A model generated the notes under the pieces. It was given only the letters and a program-made list of their open reading frames with translations, was not told the origin of the DNA and made no database searches. 64,000 nucleotides of DNA from Streptomyces albiflavescens (GTDB lineage: Bacteria > Actinomycetota > Actinomycetes > Streptomycetales > Streptomycetaceae), in NCBI RefSeq assembly GCF_014645835.1, contig NZ_BMMM01000024.1, forward strand, positions 64,740 to 128,739, in the 5' to 3' direction. How positions within the stretch are numbered: position 1 is the first letter of the stretch; every line of letters begins with the position of its first letter. A program made the translations under genes and the position numbers. Positions 50,925-58,678 of the stretch are shown one piece after another.

Positions 50925-51833
50925 GTGACGGTCGCCGTACAGGCCACGCTCGCAACCCCCGTGTCACGGCCGCGCGTTCTGGGCATCACCGCCGTCCGGC
51001 ATCTCGCCCGGGGCGGCCTGCTCACCCTCGCTGCCCTGCTGCTCGGCCTCACCGCACAGCTGCTGTTCGTCAGCGGGCTCCAGGAACGGGCCGCCCAGCA
51101 CGCCGCGTTCGACGAGCTGCGCGCCCAACTCGCCCTGGGCACCGCCCCCGTGGCCCAGACCGACCAGCAGGGCGATCTGCTGGCGCCCGGCACCCCGGTC
51201 GCGCTCATCGACATCCCCGCCGTCCATGTGCGCCAGGTCGTGCTGGAGGGCACCGACTCCACCGTCCTCACCGACGGCCCCGGCCACCGCCGGGACACCC
51301 CGCTGCCCGGCCAGACCGGCACCAGCGTGCTGCTGGGCCGCGCCGCCGCGTACGGCGGGCCGTTCGGGCGTCTCGACGAGCTCGCCGCGGGCGACACGTT
51401 CACCGTGACCACCGGCCAGGGCAAGGCGAAGTACCAGGTCATCGGCGTACGACGGGCCGGTGACCCGGCGCCCGCCACGCCGGCGGCCGGCAAGGGCCGG
51501 CTGGTCCTGGTCACGGCCACCGGGCCGAGCTTCATGCCCGGCGGCGTCCTGCGCGTCGACGCCGACCTGATCTCCGCTCCCGCCCAGACCCCCGCCGCCG
51601 TCATCCGCCCCGGCACCCTCCCGGAGTCCGAGCAGCCGTTGGCGCGCCCCTCCGGTGTGCCGTGGCCGCTGGTCATGTGGCTCCAGGCGCTGGTGGCCGT
51701 CGCGGTCGCCGCGGTGTGGGCCTGGCACCGCTGGGGCCGCCACCAGACCTGGATCGTGTTCGCCCCCGTCGTCGCGGTCCTGGGCCTCCAGGTCGCCACC
51801 CGCACCACTGAACTGCTGCCCAACCTGATGTGA
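50925..51833 (+). CDS. Sortase-fold membrane protein lacking catalytic His and Cys
   Basis: A 302-residue protein from GTG 50925 (gaaggag upstream). One N-terminal helix (about 28-48), an outer sortase-like domain (about 90-220) and two C-terminal helices (about 245-290) are visible. The outer domain has the sortase layout: LIDIPAVHVRQVVLEGTDST, DGPGHRRDTPLPGQTGTSV, YGGPFGRLDELAAGD. The usual LAGH reads LLGR (Arg139 in place of His), and the TC site reads VTATG (Ala198 in place of Cys). A conserved Arg remains (R210). It should be unable to do transpeptidation and may act as a scaffold or binding part of the transporter. Confidence 0.7.
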   Translation: MTVAVQATLATPVSRPRVLGITAVRHLARGGLLTLAALLLGLTAQLLFVSGLQERAAQHAAFDELRAQLALGTAPVAQTDQQGDLLAPGTPVALIDIPAVHVRQVVLEGTDSTVLTDGPGHRRDTPLPGQTGTSVLLGRAAAYGGPFGRLDELAAGDTFTVTTGQGKAKYQVIGVRRAGDPAPATPAAGKGRLVLVTATGPSFMPGGVLRVDADLISAPAQTPAAVIRPGTLPESEQPLARPSGVPWPLVMWLQALVAVAVAAVWAWHRWGRHQTWIVFAPVVAVLGLQVATRTTELLPNLM

Positions 51834-51994
51834 CCCCCGGGGCCCACCGCACACGGCGCGCCGACCTCGGGGGCTCCGACCGGGGCCCGCTCCCGCCGTC
51901 CCTGCCTCGCACTCCGCCCCGTCCCCGCTCCCGCCCAGCCCCTGACCCGCACCAGACCCCCGCTGAGACCCGACCCCGCCAAGAGGTGCCCGAC

Positions 51995-52921
51995 GTGACC
52001 GATGCGACCGCCGCGCGTGACAGCGCCGCGACCGAGACCGCCCCGACGACCGACATCGCCGTCGTCCGCACGGGGACCGCCCTGGCCGACACCGTCGTCC
52101 TGCCGCCCGTCCCTGCGGGTGCGCCCACCGCGTCCGGCCCGACCGCCCCCGCGACGCTCGAGGCGCGCGCCGTCTCGGCGTGGTTCGGCAGCCACCAGGT
52201 GCTGGAACGCGTCTCCCTCACCATGCCCGCCGGGCAGGTCACCGCCCTGATCGGCCCCTCCGGGTGCGGCAAGTCGACCTTCCTGCGCACGCTCAACCGC
52301 ATGCACGAGCTGATCCCCTCGGCCGCGCTCGCGGGCGAGGTGCTCTTCGAGGGCGAGGACATCTACGCTCCCCAGCGCCGCCTGACCGACGCCCGGCGCC
52401 GGATCGGCATGGTGTTCCAGAAGCCCAACCCGTTCCCCGCCATGTCGATCTACGACAACGTCGTGGCGGGCCTGCGTCTGACCGGCACGCGCGTGAGCCG
52501 CCGCGAGAAGGACGAGCTGGTCGAGGAGAGCCTGACCCGGGCCGGCCTGTGGAAGGAGGTGCGGGACCGGCTGCGGCAGCCCGGCGGCGCGCTCTCCGGC
52601 GGCCAGCAGCAGCGTCTGTGTATCGCCCGCGCGCTCGCCGTACGTCCCCGGGTGCTGCTCATGGACGAGCCCTGCTCGGCACTCGACCCCACGTCCACCC
52701 GCCGGGTCGAGGAGACCATCCACGAACTCGCCGGTCAGGTGACCGTCGTGATCGTCACCCACAACATGCAGCAGGCGGCCCGCGTCTCCCAGCAGTGCGC
52801 GTTCTTCCTCGCCGAGCAGGGCACCCCCGGCGGCATCGTCGAGCACGGCCCCACGGAGCACATCTTCGGCACCCCCGAGGACCAGCGCACGGCGGACTAT
52901 GTGGCGGGCCGCTTCGGCTGA
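51995..52921 (+). CDS. pstB: PstB-type ABC transporter ATPase
   Basis: A 308-residue ATPase. GTG 51995 is taken, with aagagg eight bases upstream. After a 55-residue Thr/Ala-rich N-terminal extension comes the PstB core: Walker A GPSGCGKSTFLRTLNRM, the PstB-typical VFQKPNPFPAMSIYDNV, signature LSGGQQQRLCIARAL, Walker B VLLMDEPCSALDP, and VIVTHNMQQAARVS. It powers the PstC/PstA pair of this operon. No phoU follows, unlike classic pst operons. Confidence 0.88.
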   Translation: MTDATAARDSAATETAPTTDIAVVRTGTALADTVVLPPVPAGAPTASGPTAPATLEARAVSAWFGSHQVLERVSLTMPAGQVTALIGPSGCGKSTFLRTLNRMHELIPSAALAGEVLFEGEDIYAPQRRLTDARRRIGMVFQKPNPFPAMSIYDNVVAGLRLTGTRVSRREKDELVEESLTRAGLWKEVRDRLRQPGGALSGGQQQRLCIARALAVRPRVLLMDEPCSALDPTSTRRVEETIHELAGQVTVVIVTHNMQQAARVSQQCAFFLAEQGTPGGIVEHGPTEHIFGTPEDQRTADYVAGRFG

Positions 52922-53247
52922 GCACCGGGCACGGTCGATGACGAAAGCGCCGCGCGGCGGTGACGCTTCCGGAATCCGCGGGGCGAGATCTGTGGGACTG
53001 TGGGTAGGGGAATGGGCTCGGGCACTCCGGGCGTTTCCCGATGGGAGTCCGTGGGTAACCCCCGGCGGATTCGGATCATGGGATGCCCGACCGGGCTGGT
53101 TCAAGATCCAATAGCCCGAAAGCCGGGCGAGTTTACCCATCCCCGCAGAAACCTATGCGCCGTGCGGCCAGATTTTCTTCCCCTAACGGGTTGAACTTTT
53201 GTTGATCGTGGGTCAGTTGGCCGCCCGACCGCCTTACCCTTCAGAGG
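52922..53247. other. Intergenic region between pst-like operon and amidohydrolase
   Basis: No gene was seen. Short G-rich and C-rich stretches could form hairpins, but no perfect long stem was found. The segment should hold the promoter of the amidohydrolase gene. Confidence 0.35.
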
Positions 53248-54483
53248 GTGAACGAACTGATGTCCCGAGAGTCCGAGGCCGATCTCCCCGGGGAACCGCA
53301 GCTCCCCGGCGCGCTGCCCGAGGCACTGCGCGCCGAACTTGTCGCGTTCCGCCGCGACTTGCACATGCACCCGGAGCTCGGCAACCAGGAGTTCCGCACC
53401 ACGGCCGCGCTGAAGGCGCGCCTGGAGCAGGCGGGCCTGAAGCCGCGTGTCCTGGACATCGGGACCGGCCTCATCTGTGACATCGGCGACTGGGACGGCG
53501 TACGGCCCATGCTCGCGCTGCGCGCCGACATCGACGCGCTGCCCATCCCGGACACGAAGACCGACTGCGCGTACCGGTCGACCGTGCCCGACCGCGCCCA
53601 CGCCTGCGGCCACGACGTGCACACCACGGTCGTCCTCGGCGCCGGGCTCGTCCTCGCCGAGCTGCACCGCGAGGGGCGGCTGCCCCGGCCGGTACGGCTG
53701 ATCTTCCAGCCCGCGGAGGAGGTGCTGCCCGGTGGCGCCCCGGACGCGATCGAGTCGGGCGTGCTCGACGGCGTCGGGCAGATCATCGGCGTGCACTGCG
53801 ACCCGAGGGTGGACGCGGGGCGCATCGGTCTGCGGCACGGCGCCATCACCTCGGCGTGCGACCGGCTCGAAGTCTCACTCGACGGTGCGGGCGGTCACAC
53901 CGCGCGCCCCCACCTCACCACCGACCTCGTCACCGCCGCCGCCCGCGTCGTGACCGACGTACCGGCTCTTGTCGCCCGGCGGGTCGACGCCCGCAGCGGG
54001 CTCGCGGTGACCTGGGGGCGGATCGAGTCCGGCCACGCCTGCAATGTCATCCCGCAGCACGCCGAGCTCTCCGGGACCGTGCGCTGCCTGGATCTCGACG
54101 CCTGGCGGGCCGCGCCCGACCTGGTGCACGCGGCCATCGACGAGATCGCGAACCTGTACCGCGCCAAGTCCGAGATCAACTACATCCGGGGCGTCCCGCC
54201 GGTCGTGAACGACGCGGCCGTCACGGAGCTGCTCCGCGACGCGATGAGCGCCCGGCGCGGGGCGCACTCCATCGAGGACACCGAGCAGAGCCTCGGCGGC
54301 GAGGACTTCTCCTGGTACCTGGAGCATGTGCCCGGCGCGATGGCCCGCCTCGGCGTCCGTACCCCCGGCGAGCGCACGGTGCGCGATCTCCACCAGGGCG
54401 ACTTCGACGCCGACGAGTCGGCGATCACGGTGGGCGTGGAACTGTTCACGGCCGCGGCGCTGCTGGACGCGGCGGAGCGTTGA
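53248..54483 (+). CDS. M20 family metallo-amidohydrolase
   Basis: A 411-residue peptidase/amidohydrolase of the M20D (hippurate/indole-acetyl-amino-acid hydrolase) type: DLHMHPELGNQEFRTTAAL, ALRADIDALPI, HACGHDVHTTVVLGAG (metal His and Asp), FQPAEEVLPGGAPDAI, and GGEDFSWYLEHVPGAM near the end. It cleaves N-acyl amino acids using two metal ions. GTG 53248 is listed; ATG 53260, eleven bases past gaggg, is a good alternative. It stands alone between the transporter and nucleoside operons. Confidence 0.87.
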   Translation: MNELMSRESEADLPGEPQLPGALPEALRAELVAFRRDLHMHPELGNQEFRTTAALKARLEQAGLKPRVLDIGTGLICDIGDWDGVRPMLALRADIDALPIPDTKTDCAYRSTVPDRAHACGHDVHTTVVLGAGLVLAELHREGRLPRPVRLIFQPAEEVLPGGAPDAIESGVLDGVGQIIGVHCDPRVDAGRIGLRHGAITSACDRLEVSLDGAGGHTARPHLTTDLVTAAARVVTDVPALVARRVDARSGLAVTWGRIESGHACNVIPQHAELSGTVRCLDLDAWRAAPDLVHAAIDEIANLYRAKSEINYIRGVPPVVNDAAVTELLRDAMSARRGAHSIEDTEQSLGGEDFSWYLEHVPGAMARLGVRTPGERTVRDLHQGDFDADESAITVGVELFTAAALLDAAER

Positions 54484-54644
54484 GCGAAAGGCCCTCCGCG
54501 GGGGCGGGGGCGTTCCGACATCAGGCGCAACACGGTTGTAAGCCATTCGTCCGTGGTTCGAAATCATCGGCGCGGAGCCGCAAGATCCCGAGTTCAGACG
54601 CTGTTTGCCTCGAATCGATAACGGCTTCGCGAGAGGTGTTTTTC

Positions 54645-54667
54645 TGACATCTACGCGCGTTACGATG
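54645..54667 (+). promoter_or_regulatory. Promoter/operator motif shared by nucleoside genes (first copy)
   Basis: ctacgcgcgttacgatg (54651-54667) resembles ctacgcgtgtagcatgg (55909-55925) in front of the ABC operon. Each follows a TGACA or TGTCAA box at the same distance. This suggests that one regulator or sigma factor controls both units. Confidence 0.4.
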
Positions 54668-54767
54668 CCGCGAAGCCGACGCCGACGGGGCGTCCCGGCT
54701 CGAGCACTGGCATGGTGCTCACATCAAGCGCCGACATGGCGCTCAGGTCAGGTGAAGGAGCCTTCCC

Positions 54768-55826
54768 GTGCGCCGGGTAGCCAAGCTTTCCGCTGCGTGT
54801 ATCGCGACCGCAGCTCTCGCACTGTCTGCCACTGCCTGTGGCAGCACGTCCTCCGAGAACGACAAGGACTCGTCCGCCTCCGCCGGCAGCGGCAAGGGCA
54901 TCAAGATCGGCCTTGCCTTCGATGTCGGCGGCCGTGGTGACCGTTCCTTCAACGACTCCGCCGCGCGCGGTGCGGACAAGGCCAAGTCCGAGTTCGGCGG
55001 CTCGATCAAGGAGCTGACCGCCAAGAACTCGGACACCGAGGCCGACCGCGAGCAGCGCCTCACGGACCTGGCCGACGCGGGCTACAACCCGATCGTCGGC
55101 GTCGGCTTCTCCTACGCGACCTCGATGGGCAAGGTCGCCGCGAAGTACCCGAAGGTCAGCTTCGGCATCGTCGACTCGGTGGTGGACGCCAAGAACGTCG
55201 ACAGCATCACCTTCACCGAGGAGCAGGGCTCCTACCTGGCCGGTGTCGCCGCGGCGCTGAAGACCAAGAAGGACCACGTCGGCTTCATAGGCGGCGTCGA
55301 CGTCCCGCTGATCAAGAAGTTCGAGGCCGGCTACGTCCAGGGCGTCAAGGACACCAACTCGAAGATCAAGGTCGACACCCAGTACCTGAGCCACGGCTCG
55401 GACCTCTCCGGCTTCTCCAGCCCCGACAAGGGCAAGGAAGCCGCGCAGGGCATGCTCGACAAGGGCGCCGACGTGGTCTACTCGGCGGCCGGCTCCTCCG
55501 GCAACGGCGCGATCGAGGCAGTCAACGGTCAGAAGGGTGCCTGGGCCATCGGCGTGGACTCGGACCAGTACAACATCCCGGGTCTGTCGAAGTACAAGAG
55601 CTCGATCCTGACCTCGATGGTCAAGAACGTCGATGTCGGTGTCTACGACTTCATCAAGTCGGTCCATGACAGCAAGCCGCTGACCGGCACCAACACGTAC
55701 TCGCTCGCCAAGGACGGTGTCTCGCTGGCCACCAGCGGTGGCTTCATCGACGACATCAAGGCCAAGCTGGACGCGGCGCAGAAGAAGATCGTCGACGGCG
55801 ACGTCACGGTCAAGACCACTCCGTGA
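54768..55826 (+). CDS. BMP/PnrA-type nucleoside-binding lipoprotein
   Basis: A 352-residue substrate-binding lipoprotein from GTG 54768 (aaggagcc upstream). Signal peptide and lipobox: CIATAALALSATACGS. The BMP domain carries IKIGLAFDVGGRGDRSFND, PIVGVGFSYATSM, FTEEQGSYLAGVAAAL, VGFIGGVDVPLIKKFEAGY and GAWAIGVDSDQYN, as in PnrA/TmpC-like purine or pyrimidine nucleoside receptors. It feeds the ATPase and two permeases downstream. Confidence 0.9.
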   Translation: MRRVAKLSAACIATAALALSATACGSTSSENDKDSSASAGSGKGIKIGLAFDVGGRGDRSFNDSAARGADKAKSEFGGSIKELTAKNSDTEADREQRLTDLADAGYNPIVGVGFSYATSMGKVAAKYPKVSFGIVDSVVDAKNVDSITFTEEQGSYLAGVAAALKTKKDHVGFIGGVDVPLIKKFEAGYVQGVKDTNSKIKVDTQYLSHGSDLSGFSSPDKGKEAAQGMLDKGADVVYSAAGSSGNGAIEAVNGQKGAWAIGVDSDQYNIPGLSKYKSSILTSMVKNVDVGVYDFIKSVHDSKPLTGTNTYSLAKDGVSLATSGGFIDDIKAKLDAAQKKIVDGDVTVKTTP

Positions 55827-55908
55827 TCTGACGGGTCCCCGCCGGACCCCGGGCTCGGCGAGAGGCGCGCTCAGCAGCCCCTCGCCGAGCCATAACAATG
55901 TGTCAACT

Positions 55909-55925
55909 CTACGCGTGTAGCATGG
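55909..55925 (+). promoter_or_regulatory. Promoter/operator motif shared by nucleoside genes (second copy)
   Basis: ctacgcgtgtagcatgg contains a TAGCAT box and a near-palindromic CTACGCGTGTAG. It resembles the motif at 54651-54667. Confidence 0.4.
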
Positions 55926-55994
55926 AGTTGCCGCGCTAGCGTCGCCGACGCCTGCCCTCCCCTACGCAGCCCCTTTCCCCGAGGAGAGTGCGCC

Positions 55995-57554
55995 ATCAAC
56001 GCGTCCAGCCCTCCCGCTGCCGTCGAACTGCGCGGCATCACCAAGCGTTTCCCCGGCGTCGTCGCCAACCGCGACATCGACATCACCGTCCGCACGGGAA
56101 CCGTCCACGCCCTCTGCGGTGAGAACGGTGCCGGCAAGTCCACCCTGATGAAGATCCTTTACGGCATGCAGCAGCCGGACGAGGGCACCATCACGGTGAA
56201 CGGCGAGCGGATCGCCTTCCACACCCCCGCCGACGCCATCGCGCGCGGTATCGGCATGGTGCACCAGCACTTCATGCTCGCCGACAACCTCACCGTCCTC
56301 GAGAACGTCGTCCTCGGCGCGGAGAAGCTGTACGGCATCGGCGCCAAGGCGCGTACGAAGATCAAGGAGATCTCCGACGCGTACGGACTGAACGTCCGGC
56401 CCGACGTCCTCATGGAGGAGCTCGGCGTCGCCGACCGCCAGCGCGTGGAGATCCTCAAGGTCCTCTACCGCGGCGCCAAGATCCTCATCCTCGACGAGCC
56501 CACTGCCGTCCTCGTACCGCAGGAGGTCGACGCCCTCTTCGACAACCTGCGCGAGCTGAAGGCCGAGGGGCTCACCGTCATCTTCATCTCCCACAAGCTG
56601 GGCGAGGTGCTGTCCGTCGCCGACGAGATCACCGTCATCCGGCGCGGCACCACGGTCGGTACGGTCGAGCCGGGGAGCACCACCTCCAAGCAGCTCGCCG
56701 AGCTGATGGTGGGCAGCGAACTGCCCACGCCGGAGACCGAGGAGTCCACCGTCACGGACGTCCCGCTGCTGAAGGTGGAGGGGCTGCACCTGTCCCAGAC
56801 GGACCTCGACGGCATCGAGCGGATCATCCTCGACGAGATCTCCTTCACCATCCACAAGGGCGAGGTCCTCGGCATCGCCGGCGTGGAGGGCAACGGCCAG
56901 TCCGAGCTGGTCGAGGCGATCATGGGCATCCGCAACCCCGACGCCGGCGTCATCTCGCTCGATGACACCGACATCTCCCACGCCCCCACCCGCCGCCGCC
57001 GCGAGGCCGGCGTCGGCTACATCCCCGAGGACCGCCACCGCCACGGCCTGCTCCTCGAAGCACCGCTGTGGGAGAACCGCATCCTCGGCCATGTCACCGA
57101 GCGGCCCAACTCGCGCGGCGGACTGCTCGACCTGAAGGCCGCCCGCGCGGACACCGAGCGCATCATCAGCGCGTACGACGTCCGCACGCCGGGCATCGAG
57201 GTGACCGCGGGCTCGCTGTCGGGCGGCAACCAGCAGAAGCTGATCGTCGGCCGCGAGATGAGCCACCGGCCCAAGCTCCTCATCGCCGCCCACCCCACCC
57301 GCGGCGTGGACGTCGGTGCGCAGGCCGCGATCTGGGACCACATCCGCGAGGCCCGCCGCGAGGGTCTGGCCGTGCTGCTGATATCCGCCGACCTGGACGA
57401 GCTCATCGGGCTCTCCGACACCCTGCGGGTGATGTACCGCGGCCGCCTGGTCGCCGACGCCGACCCCGCCACGATCACCCCCGAGGAGCTGGGCTCCGCC
57501 ATGACGGGTGCGGCCACCGGCCACCTGGAGCACGCAGAGGACGACGACCGATGA
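55995..57554 (+). CDS. Nucleoside ABC transporter ATPase, apparent ATC start
   Basis: A 519-residue protein with two ABC domains. The first has GENGAGKSTLMKILYGM (Walker A) and ILILDEPTAVLVPQE (Walker B). The second has GIAGVEGNGQSELVEAIMG, YIPEDRHRHGLLLEAPLW and SGGNQQKLIVGREMSH. This is the YufO/RbsA-like layout of nucleoside importers. The first in-frame ATG (56148) lies beyond Walker A and cannot be the start. No ATG, GTG or TTG exists upstream in frame back to about 55920. The codon at correct distance from gaggaga (55981-55987) is ATC 55995, followed by AAC GCG TCC AGC. The next gene overlaps by ATGA. Confidence 0.85.
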   Translation: MNASSPPAAVELRGITKRFPGVVANRDIDITVRTGTVHALCGENGAGKSTLMKILYGMQQPDEGTITVNGERIAFHTPADAIARGIGMVHQHFMLADNLTVLENVVLGAEKLYGIGAKARTKIKEISDAYGLNVRPDVLMEELGVADRQRVEILKVLYRGAKILILDEPTAVLVPQEVDALFDNLRELKAEGLTVIFISHKLGEVLSVADEITVIRRGTTVGTVEPGSTTSKQLAELMVGSELPTPETEESTVTDVPLLKVEGLHLSQTDLDGIERIILDEISFTIHKGEVLGIAGVEGNGQSELVEAIMGIRNPDAGVISLDDTDISHAPTRRRREAGVGYIPEDRHRHGLLLEAPLWENRILGHVTERPNSRGGLLDLKAARADTERIISAYDVRTPGIEVTAGSLSGGNQQKLIVGREMSHRPKLLIAAHPTRGVDVGAQAAIWDHIREARREGLAVLLISADLDELIGLSDTLRVMYRGRLVADADPATITPEELGSAMTGAATGHLEHAEDDDR

Positions 57555-58678
57555 AGAAGCTGACCTCACGGATCGACAAGGAGCGGCTGCTCCTCGGCAT
57601 CGCGGCGCCGCTCCTTGCGCTCGTCGCCGCGATCGTCGTCACCACCGTGGTGATCCTCGCCACCGGCAAGAACCCGGGCGACGCCTTCAGCGACATGCTG
57701 ACCTACGGCACCGCCAGCGACAGCCAGGTCTACATCCTGAACAAGGCGACGACGTACTACCTGGCGGGCGTCGCGGTGGCCATCGGCTTCCGCATGAACC
57801 TGTTCAACATCGGAGTGGACGGACAGTACCGCCTCGCCGCGTTCTTCGCGGCGGTGCTCGGCGGCGCCCTGACCGTCCCGGGCTGGATCGCCGTCCCGCT
57901 GATGATCATCTGCGCGATGGGCGTGGGCGCCGTCTGGGCCGGTATCGCCGGCATCCTCAAGGTGACCCGGGGCGTCAGCGAAGTCATCTCGACGATCATG
58001 CTGAACTCCATCGCCACCGCGATCATCGCCTACCTCCTCCAGCCGGGTAAGCTCGCCGAACTCCAGAGTGGCGGCACCGTCGTATCGACCAAGCCGCTGC
58101 CGCAGGACTCTTGGTTCTTCTCGTTCGACACGGGCGCGGCGGGCGTGCTCTGGGGCTTCATCGTGATCGCCGTGATCGTCGGTGTCGCGTACTGGTTCGT
58201 GCTCGGCCGCACCCGCTTCGGCTTCGACCTGCGCACCGTCGGCCAGTCGGAGACCGCTGCCGCGGCGAGCGGCGTCAGCGTCAAGCGCATGATCGCCACC
58301 AGCATGGTCATCTCGGGAGCCGTCGCCGGTCTGATCGGCATGCCGACCTTGCTCAACGACAGCCACCAGTTCAGCAACGACTTCCCGTCGGGCATCGGCT
58401 TCACCGGCATCGCCATCGCGCTGCTCGGCCGCAACAGCCCGATCGGCATCGCCCTCGGCGCCCTCCTGTGGGGCTTCCTGGAGCGCACCACCAACCACCT
58501 GGAGTTCCAGGGCTACGACAAGGAAATCCTCGGCGTCATCCAGGGCGTCATCGTCCTGTGCGTCGTCATCGCCTACGAGGTCGTACGCCGGTACGGCCTC
58601 AAGCGCCAGCAGCAGCGGGTCGGCGCCGAACTCGCCGCCCAGGCCGCCGCCCGGACCGAGAAGCAGGAGGTGGCGTGA
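57551..58678 (+). CDS. Nucleoside ABC transporter permease 1
   Basis: A 375-residue inner-membrane permease of the BPD_transp_2 family (YufP-like), with about ten helices. Hallmarks are GFRMNLFNIGVDGQYRLAA, VSEVISTIMLNSIATAI, FGFDLRTVGQSETAAAASG and FTGIAIALLGRNSPIGIAL. It is coupled to the ATPase upstream (ATGA) and to the second permease (TGATG). Confidence 0.9.
   Translation: MKKLTSRIDKERLLLGIAAPLLALVAAIVVTTVVILATGKNPGDAFSDMLTYGTASDSQVYILNKATTYYLAGVAVAIGFRMNLFNIGVDGQYRLAAFFAAVLGGALTVPGWIAVPLMIICAMGVGAVWAGIAGILKVTRGVSEVISTIMLNSIATAIIAYLLQPGKLAELQSGGTVVSTKPLPQDSWFFSFDTGAAGVLWGFIVIAVIVGVAYWFVLGRTRFGFDLRTVGQSETAAAASGVSVKRMIATSMVISGAVAGLIGMPTLLNDSHQFSNDFPSGIGFTGIAIALLGRNSPIGIALGALLWGFLERTTNHLEFQGYDKEILGVIQGVIVLCVVIAYEVVRRYGLKRQQQRVGAELAAQAAARTEKQEVA

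Noticed and set aside
48836..53140. 1434-codon open frame on the minus strand
   Set aside because: It is antisense to the PstS-like, sortase-like and PstB genes, which carry clear family motifs. No motif is seen on this strand.
54540..54600. tRNA-like T-loop sequence (ggttcgaaatc)
   Set aside because: The flanking bases cannot form the T stem, and no anticodon arm or acceptor stem fits.
56148..57554. ATG 56148 as the start of the nucleoside ATPase
   Set aside because: It would remove the Walker A motif and has no ribosome-binding site. The protein clearly starts upstream.
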